This document shows, in pieces, positions 1 through 5,792 of a stretch of 7,840 nt of DNA. The stretch is from NCBI GenBank assembly GCA_027066595.1, contig JAMONG010000225.1, forward strand, positions 1 to 7,840, read 5' to 3'. Origin of the DNA: Sulfurovum sp. (GTDB lineage: Bacteria; Campylobacterota; Campylobacteria; Campylobacterales; Sulfurovaceae). Under the pieces are notes generated by a model, which did no database searches, was not told where the DNA came from, and saw only the letters and a program-made list of their open reading frames with translations. The stretch's first letter is position 1. Each line of letters starts with the position of its first letter. Made by a program: the position numbers and the translations under genes.

Positions 1-1
1 C

Positions 2-1669
2 AAAGACCTTATTCCTCTATTAGAAAAAAAAGGAATTGCTTATGAAGGTATTATGGGTGGAGGCTTCCTCACTGAACTACTAGGTTCTCTTCTTCCTATT
101 CTCATCTTCTTTGGTATTTGGATTTTCCTTGCTAAAAAAATGAGCAAAGGTATGGGAGGAGGCATCTTGGGTGCAGGTAAAGCAGATAAGCTCATAAACT
201 CTGAAAAACCAGACACCAAGTTTGCAGATGTACAAGGGGTAGAAGAAGCCAAAGATGAAGTCAAAGAGATAGTTGACTTCCTTAAATTCCCAGAACGCTA
301 CATGGAACTAGGAGCCAAGATACCCAAAGGACTTTTGCTTGTAGGACCTCCAGGAACAGGTAAAACACTGCTTGCTAAAGCAGTTGCAGGTGAAGCTTCT
401 GTACCATTCTTTTCAGTCTCTGGTTCGGGGTTCATCGAGATGTTTGTGGGGGTAGGTGCAAGCCGTGTTCGTGACCTCTTTGCACAAGCAAAAAAAGAAG
501 CCCCATCTATCATCTTTATCGATGAGATAGACGCCATTGGTAAATCAAGAGCCTCTGGTGGTCAAATGGGTGGAAATGATGAGCGAGAACAAACCCTCAA
601 CCAACTCCTAGCAGAGATGGATGGTTTTGGTACAGACACGCCAGTCATCGTACTCGCTGCTACCAACAGACCAGAAATACTCGATGCTGCCCTGCTTCGT
701 GCAGGACGTTTTGACAGACAAGTACTGGTAGACAAACCAGACTTTGATGGACGTTTGGCTATCTTAAAAGTACACTCTAAAGGTGTTAAGCTTTCTAAAA
801 AAGTAGATTTAACTATAGTGGCAAAACAAACTGCAGGACTTGCAGGTGCGGACTTAGCAAATATTATCAACGAAGCTGCACTTCTTGCAGGACGTTTTAA
901 CAAAAAAGAGATAGACCAATCTGACTTGCTAGAATCAATAGAACGTTCATTTGTAGGACTCGAAAAAAAGAATAGAAAAATCTCCGATGTTGAAAAAAGA
1001 ATCGTAGCCTACCATGAAAGTGGACATGCCCTCATGGCAGAGCTAACCAAAGGTGCTACACGCGTTACGAAAGTTTCCATCATACCTAGAGGGCTTGGTG
1101 CCTTGGGTTATACTTTACATCTCCCAGACGATGAAGATAGATTTTTAAAACAAAAACATGAACTCATGGCTGAGATAGATGTACTTCTGGGTGGTCGTGC
1201 GGCTGAAGAGATTTTTATAAAAGAGATCTCTACCGGTGCTGGAAATGACCTTGACCGTGCTACAGCGATACTCAAAGATATGATTTCAGTCTATGGTATG
1301 ACAGATATAGCAGGACTCATGGTACTTTCACGTTCTTCTAACTCTTTTCTAGGTGGTGGTGCAGTGAGCACTGACTACAGTGAAAAAATGGCAGAAGATA
1401 TGGATAACTATATCCGTTCTACACTCAACGAGCGTTATAACTTTGTAAAGAAAACACTCAATGAATACCACCAAGCTATAGAAAATATGACAGCGGTACT
1501 ACTAGATGTGGAAGTGATAGAAGGTAAAAAAGTACGTTCTATCATAGCTGAGTATGAAAAAGAAAACAACATGAAAAGCCGTCTCGCACATGGCGATAAA
1601 ATAGCAAAAGCAGAAGCCTTTGCCAAGGAACAAAAAGAAAAACAAGAAGCAGAAGATAACGAAGCCTAA
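2..1669 (+). CDS. ftsH: ATP-dependent zinc metalloprotease FtsH (5' end outside window)
   Basis: FtsH is an inner-membrane AAA+ protease that forms hexamers and degrades misfolded membrane proteins and short-lived regulators. The frame is open from base 2 through the ATG at 53, so that ATG is internal. 555 residues are visible, and the missing part should be the first membrane helix and periplasmic domain. In order I see a second membrane helix (about 74-139), Walker A GPPGTGKT (344-367), the pore-loop segment FVGVG, Walker B IIFIDEID (509-532), and a second region of homology with arginine fingers in RAGRFDR (about 695-716). The protease part has the zinc motif HESGH (1013-1027) and a third-ligand Asp in GNDLDRAT (1247-1249). 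The tail is a charged Glu/Lys-rich stretch, common in the family. All catalytic residues are present. pssA starts 3 bases after the stop, so the two are probably co-transcribed. The family assignment is certain. Confidence 0.97.
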   Translation, partial: KDLIPLLEKKGIAYEGIMGGGFLTELLGSLLPILIFFGIWIFLAKKMSKGMGGGILGAGKADKLINSEKPDTKFADVQGVEEAKDEVKEIVDFLKFPERYMELGAKIPKGLLLVGPPGTGKTLLAKAVAGEASVPFFSVSGSGFIEMFVGVGASRVRDLFAQAKKEAPSIIFIDEIDAIGKSRASGGQMGGNDEREQTLNQLLAEMDGFGTDTPVIVLAATNRPEILDAALLRAGRFDRQVLVDKPDFDGRLAILKVHSKGVKLSKKVDLTIVAKQTAGLAGADLANIINEAALLAGRFNKKEIDQSDLLESIERSFVGLEKKNRKISDVEKRIVAYHESGHALMAELTKGATRVTKVSIIPRGLGALGYTLHLPDDEDRFLKQKHELMAEIDVLLGGRAAEEIFIKEISTGAGNDLDRATAILKDMISVYGMTDIAGLMVLSRSSNSFLGGGAVSTDYSEKMAEDMDNYIRSTLNERYNFVKKTLNEYHQAIENMTAVLLDVEVIEGKKVRSIIAEYEKENNMKSRLAHGDKIAKAEAFAKEQKEKQEAEDNEA

Positions 1670-1672
1670 GCA

Positions 1673-2389
1673 ATGAAAAAAGCCAACCTTATCTACATCT
1701 TGCCTAACTTGTTTACAGCAAGTAGCATTTTTGTAGGAGTCATAAGTATCGTTGAGGCAAGTAAAGGGCACTTTGTCTTAGCTTCTTGGCTTGTACTCTT
1801 AGCACTTATATTTGATGGCTTAGATGGGCGGGTTGCACGCATGACAAACACCACTAGCCAGTTTGGTGTTGAGTTTGACTCTTTAGCAGACATTATCTCT
1901 TTTGGTATTGCTCCAGCGATGTTACTTTACTTTTTTATAGGACAGGAGTATGGACGTTTTGGTATTTTAGTCTCTGCTCTTTATGTGATCTTTGGTGCTA
2001 TCCGTTTGGCACGTTTTAACATCTCTACAGCAAAAACAGACCCCAGCGTCTTCATAGGTCTACCCATCCCTACTGCTGCTGTCTTTGTCTCTATGTGGGT
2101 TTTACTCTTTAACAAGTATGCACTTCAAAGTTACAGTATCATTTTACTTTTTTTAGCCCTTGGTGTATCCATACTCATGGTAAGTAACTTTCGCTACCCC
2201 TCATTTAAAAAAGTCCAACTTGACAAGCCTATGGTATTTAAAACCATGATACTCCTTGTTCTTGTTGCCTCCCTACTCTACCTCTTTTCAGCAGAAGGTT
2301 TTGCCATTATTATCTTGACCTATACACTTTATGGACCACTGCGTGCCTTACGAACACTCAACCTACGCAACATAAAAATTAAAAGATAA
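1673..2389 (+). CDS. pssA: CDP-diacylglycerol-serine O-phosphatidyltransferase
   Basis: This integral membrane enzyme joins CDP-diacylglycerol and L-serine to give phosphatidylserine, the precursor of phosphatidylethanolamine. The 238-residue protein carries the complete CDP-alcohol phosphatidyltransferase signature: D48-x2-D51-G52-x2-A55-R56-x8-G65-x3-D69-x3-D73, whose aspartates bind metal and the CDP moiety. Hydrophobic segments lie at about residues 11-29, 34-47, 74-91, 96-113, 126-146 and 153-172, followed by a long hydrophobic C-terminal part, giving a polytopic protein. Length and the N-terminal segment YILPNLFTASSIF fit the PssA type II subfamily rather than PgsA. The ATG is 3 bases after the ftsH stop and has no strong ribosome binding site, so translation probably depends on readthrough of ribosomes from ftsH. 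No terminator is visible after the stop, but a new promoter starts within about 10 bases. Confidence 0.94.
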   Translation: MKKANLIYILPNLFTASSIFVGVISIVEASKGHFVLASWLVLLALIFDGLDGRVARMTNTTSQFGVEFDSLADIISFGIAPAMLLYFFIGQEYGRFGILVSALYVIFGAIRLARFNISTAKTDPSVFIGLPIPTAAVFVSMWVLLFNKYALQSYSIILLFLALGVSILMVSNFRYPSFKKVQLDKPMVFKTMILLVLVASLLYLFSAEGFAIIILTYTLYGPLRALRTLNLRNIKIKR

Positions 2390-2399
2390 AAATTATCCC

Positions 2400-2428
2400 T
2401 TGTAATTTATTTTAATTTACTGTATACT
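2400..2428 (+). promoter_or_regulatory. sigma70-type promoter of the leu leader/leuA unit
   Basis: A -35 like TTGTAA (2400-2405) and a -10 TATACT (2423-2428) are separated by exactly 17 bases. Transcription would start near 2435, leaving about 20 bases before the leader peptide ATG. The spacer is AT-rich. Position, between the pssA stop and a strong ribosome binding site, supports it. Experimental start sites are not available here. Confidence 0.6.
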
Positions 2429-2453
2429 TATAAAAATTTTACAGGAGAACACC

Positions 2454-2525
2454 ATGAAAACAACCATTCATACACATACTATTTTCACTAAAGCCACTGC
2501 TCTCCTGCTACTGCTCGCACTCTAA
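2454..2525 (+). CDS. leuL: leucine leader peptide (attenuator peptide) upstream of leuA
   Basis: This 23-codon reading frame has ATG at 2454 and TAA at 2523-2525, directly followed by a second in-frame stop, TAG. It is preceded by a strong ribosome binding site, AGGAG (2443-2447), 6 bases before the ATG. The peptide starts MKTTIHTHTIF and ends LLLLLAL. Leucines 17-21 are encoded by CTC, CTG, CTA, CTG and CTC, and Leu23 by CTC. None of these is TTA or CTT. A run of regulatory codons at the end of a tiny, well-initiated frame just upstream of the matching biosynthetic gene is the hallmark of attenuation leaders such as E. coli leuL. The proposed role is for ribosomes short of charged leucyl-tRNA to stall in the leucine run and change folding of the downstream RNA so that leuA is transcribed. 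The peptide itself probably has no function. Thr is also frequent (six residues), so a wider amino-acid response is possible. Confidence 0.8.
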   Translation: MKTTIHTHTIFTKATALLLLLAL

Positions 2526-2605
2526 TAGTCTAACTATCACACACTTTTTTATACAACACACATATTAGTTTCTAATAACCACTATTTAGGTAAAATTAGA
2601 CCATT
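2524..2605 (+). promoter_or_regulatory. candidate attenuator RNA: competing helices between leuL and leuA
   Basis: Several pairings share segments. (a) A long-range helix joins 2524-2533 to 2596-2605, with 9 of 10 pairs and one A-C mismatch. Its 5' arm begins at the leader stop codon, so a ribosome finishing the leader would mask it, while one stalled in the leucine run would leave it free. (b) A local hairpin TATTAG-TTT-CTAATA spans 2563-2577. (c) A bulged hairpin spans 2582-2599 and competes with (a). (d) A 5-bp hairpin ATAGT-CTA-ACTAT spans 2525-2537 and also competes with (a). A T6 run lies at 2545-2550, but 7 bases from hairpin (d). The pairings were found by eye and no folding energies were computed. 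The assignment of terminator and antiterminator states is inference. Confidence 0.45.
2591..2596 (+). promoter_or_regulatory. possible second -10 element for leuA inside the leader region
   Basis: TAAAAT preceded by TTTAGG resembles the -10 element of Campylobacterota sigma70 promoters, which often lack a defined -35. If active, RNA would start near 2603 and bypass the leucine leader, giving leuA a basal level. It may equally be just the AT-rich arm of the attenuator structure. Confidence 0.25.
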
Positions 2606-2608
2606 CAT

Positions 2609-2626
2609 AGCGAAGAGACGCTTTTT
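2609..2626 (+). terminator. small hairpin plus T-run before leuA (attenuator terminator candidate)
   Basis: AGCG (2609-2612), a six-base loop and CGCT (2619-2622) form a 4-bp GC-containing stem whose 3' end runs into five T's (2622-2626). The stem is short for an intrinsic terminator, but its position between a leucine leader peptide and leuA is where an attenuator terminator is expected. It ends 19 bases before the leuA ATG. Confidence 0.4.
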
Positions 2627-2645
2627 ATACATACAAGGTAATACA

Positions 2646-4202
2646 ATGAGCAAAGATATCATTAAAATATTTGACACAACATTAAGAGATGGTGAACAAA
2701 GCCCAGGGGCTTCCATGAACACCGAAGAGAAAATCCAAATCGCAGCACAATTAGAGCGTTTGGGTGTAGACATCATAGAAGCAGGATTTGCAGCTGCTAG
2801 TCCAGGGGACTTTGATGCCATAGACAAGATAGCACAACGCGTGACGAACTCAACAGTTTGTTCGTTAGCACGAGCAACTGACAATGATGTTAAAGCCGCG
2901 GGAGAAGCCATAGCAAAAGCAAAAATGAAACGTATCCATACTTTCATCGCTACATCTAAGATACACATGGAATACAAGTTAAAAATGACACCTGATGAAG
3001 TCATCAAAAGAGCAATACGAGCAGTTGAATATGCAAGAACTTTTGTGGATGATGTAGAGTTTTCTTGTGAAGATGCAGGACGTTCAGACATGGGCTTTAT
3101 GAAAGAGATATCTGATGCCGTCATAGAAGCAGGTGCAACAACCATTAACTTACCAGATACTGTAGGGTTTAGACTTCCATTTGAGATAGGTGCCATGGTG
3201 AAAGAAATGAGTGCCTATGTAGAAGGACGTGCCATCATCTCAGTACATAATCACAATGACTTAGGCTTAGGGGTTGCAAACTCTTTAGAAGCCGTAATTA
3301 ATGGTGCTAGACAAGTAGAATGTACCATCAATGGTTTAGGTGAACGTGCAGGAAATGCTGCATTAGAAGAGATAGTCATGGCATTAAAAACACGTTCTGA
3401 TGTCTTTGAAGGCTATGATACCAACATCAATACAAAAGAGATATACCCATCAAGCCGTTTGATAGCTAACATCACAGGCATAGAACCACAACCAAACAAA
3501 GCCATTGTAGGTAAAAATGCCTTTGCACATGAGTCTGGTATACACCAAGACGGTATGTTAAAAAACAAAGAGACCTATGAGATTATCACACCTGAGAGTA
3601 TCGGTTTGGTTAAAGATGATACTTTGGTCTTGGGTAAACACTCAGGACGTGCTGCATTTAAAGACAAGTTGGCCAAGTTAGGATTTATTTTGGATGATGA
3701 AGCATTAAACAGCTCTTTTGAACGTTTTAAAATTTTAGCCGACAAAAAGAAAGAGATTTACGATGATGACTTACGAGCCTTAGTCACCAACGAAATGACC
3801 AAAGCTACCCAAATCTATGAATTGGTCTCATTGCAGTTAATGGACTGTTCAAATGGTGTACCCTCTGCGGCAGTGAAGATAAAAAAAGATGACAATGAAA
3901 TCATCGAAGCAGGCATTGGAGAGGGAACCATTGATGCTATCTTTAAAACCATTGACCGTATCTCAGGCTATGAGGGAAGATTGGATGACTATAAAGTAAA
4001 ATCTGTCAGTGAAGGTAAAGATGCCTTAGCCTCAGTCACCGTTAAGGTATCATTTAACGGAGAACCAGCCATCATAGGACATGGACTTAACATTGACACG
4101 ATGTTGGCAAGTGCAAGAGCCTACATCGGTGCACTAAACAGCTATTTGAGTATGGAAGGGAAGTTGAAGTCACGGTATAGTGATTCTTCTAAGACGGTTT
4201 AA
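2646..4202 (+). CDS. leuA: 2-isopropylmalate synthase
   Basis: This enzyme catalyses the first committed step of leucine synthesis: 2-oxoisovalerate plus acetyl-CoA gives 2-isopropylmalate. The 518-residue length is typical of bacterial LeuA. The N-terminal TIM barrel opens with FDTTLRDGEQSPG (residues 9-21), where D15 is the metal ligand. HNHND (201-205) supplies the two metal-binding histidines, and N237 in GLGERAGN completes the site. These positions match the E. coli enzyme closely. The C-terminal part from about residue 385 onward (YELVSLQLMDCSNG and after) is the regulatory domain that binds leucine for feedback inhibition, so the enzyme should be allosterically controlled. The start is the ATG at 2646 with a modest AAGG site at 2635-2638. 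Homocitrate or citramalate synthase are the main confusable relatives, but the full regulatory domain and the leucine leader upstream favour LeuA. Confidence 0.96.
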   Translation: MSKDIIKIFDTTLRDGEQSPGASMNTEEKIQIAAQLERLGVDIIEAGFAAASPGDFDAIDKIAQRVTNSTVCSLARATDNDVKAAGEAIAKAKMKRIHTFIATSKIHMEYKLKMTPDEVIKRAIRAVEYARTFVDDVEFSCEDAGRSDMGFMKEISDAVIEAGATTINLPDTVGFRLPFEIGAMVKEMSAYVEGRAIISVHNHNDLGLGVANSLEAVINGARQVECTINGLGERAGNAALEEIVMALKTRSDVFEGYDTNINTKEIYPSSRLIANITGIEPQPNKAIVGKNAFAHESGIHQDGMLKNKETYEIITPESIGLVKDDTLVLGKHSGRAAFKDKLAKLGFILDDEALNSSFERFKILADKKKEIYDDDLRALVTNEMTKATQIYELVSLQLMDCSNGVPSAAVKIKKDDNEIIEAGIGEGTIDAIFKTIDRISGYEGRLDDYKVKSVSEGKDALASVTVKVSFNGEPAIIGHGLNIDTMLASARAYIGALNSYLSMEGKLKSRYSDSSKTV

Positions 4203-4216
4203 GTAACCAAAGAGGC

Positions 4217-4244
4217 AGGTAACATGACAGTTATCATGTCTCCT
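4217..4244. terminator. imperfect hairpin between convergent leuA and the toxin gene
   Basis: A 6-bp perfect stem, ACATGA (4222-4227) with TCATGT (4234-4239), is flanked after a 2x2 internal loop by AGG (4217-4219) pairing with CCT (4242-4244). It lies between the convergent leuA stop and toxin stop, so it could terminate both transcripts. No good T-run follows on either strand, so this is a weak call. Confidence 0.3.
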
Positions 4245-4257
4245 CGTATTTGTTATC

Positions 4258-4527
4258 TTATTCTCCGTAATGAGTCCACATTCTTGATATTCTCACAAGT
4301 TTTTCATTTTCTATAACTTCATAAACAATTCGATGTTTAATATTTATCCTACGTGAAAATGAACCACTTAAATTTCCAACTAGTTTCTCATATGGGGGTG
4401 GTTTTTGAAATGGATTATTTTCAATAAGTTCAATTAATTCTTTTGCTTTTTTATCTAAAGAAGCAGATGAAAGCTTCTTCGCATCTTTTAAAGCTTGTTT
4501 AGAATATATAACCTTGTAGGCTACCAT
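4258..4527 (-). CDS. yoeB: YoeB/Txe-family mRNA interferase toxin
   Basis: This is an 89-residue toxin of the RelE/YoeB fold, which in the known family enters the ribosome and cuts mRNA at translation start sites. Visible family marks are the segment PYEKLVGNLSGSFSRRIN (45-62), with a Glu (E47) in the place of the YoeB general base and arginines R59/R60. HRIVYEV follows (65-71), and the C-terminal catalytic His-Tyr pair is H86-Y87 in RMWTHYGE. E. coli YoeB has the same order of NLSG, SRR, HRLVY and a terminal HY. All expected catalytic residues are present, so the toxin appears active. Its ATG lies inside the last codons of the antitoxin gene (7-base overlap, ATGGTAG), implying translational coupling so that toxin is made only along with antitoxin. 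It is convergent with leuA, 55 bases apart. Confidence 0.9.
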   Translation of the reverse strand: MVAYKVIYSKQALKDAKKLSSASLDKKAKELIELIENNPFQKPPPYEKLVGNLSGSFSRRINIKHRIVYEVIENEKLVRISRMWTHYGE

Positions 4528-4766
4528 TCAACATCTTCGCTGAATTCGCTATTTGAAGAGTCCATCGCTTGTTTTATTGAAGTAGCCATACCAGGTATAG
4601 AATTTAAATATAAGGTTTCTTCAATTGCATTCCAATCTTCTTCTGAGAGCATTACAACATTGTTTCTTTTGCCTGTAATCATAATAGGTTGATGTGTTTG
4701 GGCTGTTTCGTCCATTATTTTATAAATGTTTGTTCTAGCCTGACTTACTGTCATTACTTTTGTCAT
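4521..4766 (-). CDS. yefM: YefM/Phd-family antitoxin
   Basis: This 81-residue antitoxin is the first gene of the operon. The N-terminal half (MTVSQARTNIYKIMDET, then QPIMITGKRNNVVMLSEEDWNAI) is the Phd/YefM DNA-binding dimerisation fold, comparable to E. coli YefM with SEARQNL, PILIT, VLMSLEEYNSLEET. The acidic C-terminal tail (SSNSEFSEDVEW) is the likely disordered part that wraps and neutralises the toxin. A longer frame begins at TTG 4772, but AGGA at 4773-4776 would touch that codon. It sits 6 bases before the ATG at 4766, so I chose the ATG. In known YefM-YoeB pairs the complex represses its own promoter, and an operator-like pair of palindromes is present upstream here. Confidence 0.9.
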   Translation of the reverse strand: MTKVMTVSQARTNIYKIMDETAQTHQPIMITGKRNNVVMLSEEDWNAIEETLYLNSIPGMATSIKQAMDSSNSEFSEDVEW

Positions 4767-4783
4767 AATCAATCCTTTTTAAA

Positions 4784-4812
4784 ATAGTACCAAATATCGT
4801 ACGATTAGTCAA
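4784..4812 (-). promoter_or_regulatory. promoter and operator of the yefM-yoeB operon
   Basis: On the minus strand, TTGACT (4807-4812) and TACTAT (4784-4789) are spaced exactly 17 bases, a near-consensus sigma70 promoter. Between the boxes is a perfect 10-bp palindrome ATCGTACGAT (4796-4805). A second GTAC lies over the -10 edge (4787-4790). Their centres are 12 bp apart. From memory, E. coli YefM operators are likewise a long and a short palindrome with a TGTACA core at that spacing. Binding of the antitoxin-toxin complex here would block RNA polymerase directly. A second, weaker -10-like TGCTAAAAT lies further upstream on the same strand (4823-4831). Confidence 0.65.
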
Positions 4813-5024
4813 GCTTTAATGGATTTTAGCATAACAGGGGTGTGGGTAAGCAACAGCCGAAAAAAAGTTTAGTTTTGCATTGAGAAGTAGGCGTCAAGTA
4901 ACAATCACAACTTAAACATAACCCCATTCATGGAACTTTTTTTGAAGACTATCATCATTTTCAAATGTTTTAAAATTAAAGTTGATAACGATATAATTAA
5001 TAAAATTAGTAAGTGATACAAACG
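4813..5024. other. intergenic region between the antitoxin and polymerase genes, with a candidate promoter
   Basis: This 212-base divergent intergenic stretch has no convincing gene. On the plus strand a perfect TATAAT (4992-4997) with TTTAAA (4969-4974) 17 bases upstream is a plausible promoter for the polymerase-like gene, starting near 5004 about 20 bases before the ATG at 5025. On the minus strand there is the weak -10-like TGCTAAAAT at 4823-4831. Otherwise I see only short AT-rich frames without ribosome binding sites. Confidence 0.4.
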
Positions 5025-5669
5025 ATGGCTAAAATACAAAAAATTATTTGTGGTAAATTTGACCAATGTATCAATATATCATCTAATAGTGCAGTAAATA
5101 ACAAAAGAATTATTAGAATTGGTTCGAAAAATCCCAATACCTTAAAACTACCTACATTTGCCCCTGTTTCAACAGATGGAAAGGCTATCCTTTATAAAAA
5201 TAAACTTTACAATATTAGAGATTTTTTAGCTAGCACAGATAAGACTATTTTAAATAATCTTATAGTTTTGACAATAAAAGAAAGAGATTTAATTTTAGAA
5301 GAGTTAGTAAATTTTAATTTAGATATAAAAGTTTTTGAAATCAAGTATCCAATTTTCAATCATGTTAAATATATATCAAATATACACAAAAATTACGAAG
5401 AATTAGAAAAATTGTTACATAAAATAATTACACTAAATATTAAAGGAAAATCACTTGCACATGGTTTATCTACTGAATATTTATTCAAAATAGAACGAAA
5501 GTTAAGATTTAAAAATGAATTAGATTATTTTTTTGCTTTTGCATATAAAGGGGGATATTCTGAGGTATTTAAATTAAAAGAAGAAAGAAAGGACAGGGCA
5601 ATTCTAGCCTTTGATTTTAATTCGATGTATATTGATAGTATGATGGGAGATTTCATTGAACCAAAATAA
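5025..5669 (+). CDS. N-terminal fragment of the family B polymerase-like protein
   Basis: This part is 214 residues, ending at the TAA that cuts the palm domain just after motif A. The start is uncertain. ATG 5025 is preferred over GTG 5013, which follows directly on a TAA, and neither has a good ribosome binding site. Residues 1-150 are not recognisable to me: Lys/Ile/Asn-rich, with no exonuclease motifs. Residues from about 150 (SLAHGLSTEYLFKI, then FAFAYKGGYSEVF and AFDFNSMYIDSM) align by eye with the end of the exonuclease-palm linker and motif A of phi29 polymerase. On its own this fragment cannot polymerise DNA, because motifs B and C lie downstream of the stop. Confidence 0.55.
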   Translation: MAKIQKIICGKFDQCINISSNSAVNNKRIIRIGSKNPNTLKLPTFAPVSTDGKAILYKNKLYNIRDFLASTDKTILNNLIVLTIKERDLILEELVNFNLDIKVFEIKYPIFNHVKYISNIHKNYEELEKLLHKIITLNIKGKSLAHGLSTEYLFKIERKLRFKNELDYFFAFAYKGGYSEVFKLKEERKDRAILAFDFNSMYIDSMMGDFIEPK

Positions 5670-5792
5670 ATTAAATATAGTAAATATAGAGAGAAGTATG
5701 ATACAGAGAATTTAGCAGATGGACTATATAGAGTTATTCTAAAAAATGTCAGAAACAATACTTTTTTTAAAGAGTTTCATCCATTCAAATAT

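Noticed and set aside
2525..2550. Hairpin ATAGT-CTA-ACTAT followed by T6 as the leu terminator
   Set aside because: The T-run is 7 bases away from an AT-rich 5-bp stem, so it is not a standard intrinsic terminator. It is kept only as a competing attenuator fold.
2582..3196. 204-residue minus-strand frame across leuA
   Set aside because: It is a shadow of leuA's codon pattern, while the plus frame carries all LeuA catalytic motifs. The same applies to the minus-strand frames over ftsH, pssA and the polymerase.
4521..4772. TTG start at 4772 for the antitoxin
   Set aside because: The ribosome binding site AGGA (4773-4776) would touch the TTG. The ATG at 4766 has correct spacing.
4819..4872. 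17-codon frame starting MDFSITGVW in the intergenic region
   Set aside because: Very short, no ribosome binding site, no leader-type codon run.
4930..5016. Plus-strand 28-codon frame starting MELFLKTIIIF just before the polymerase gene
   Set aside because: No ribosome binding site and no recognisable pattern. Low-complexity AT-rich sequence explains it.
4912..5027. Minus-strand open stretch of about 38 codons ending in KKFHEWGYV and a stop, possibly the tail of a lost gene
   Set aside because: No ATG or ribosome binding site is present, it overlaps the polymerase start antisense, and such lengths arise by chance in AT-rich DNA. The protein-like ending is suggestive but not enough.
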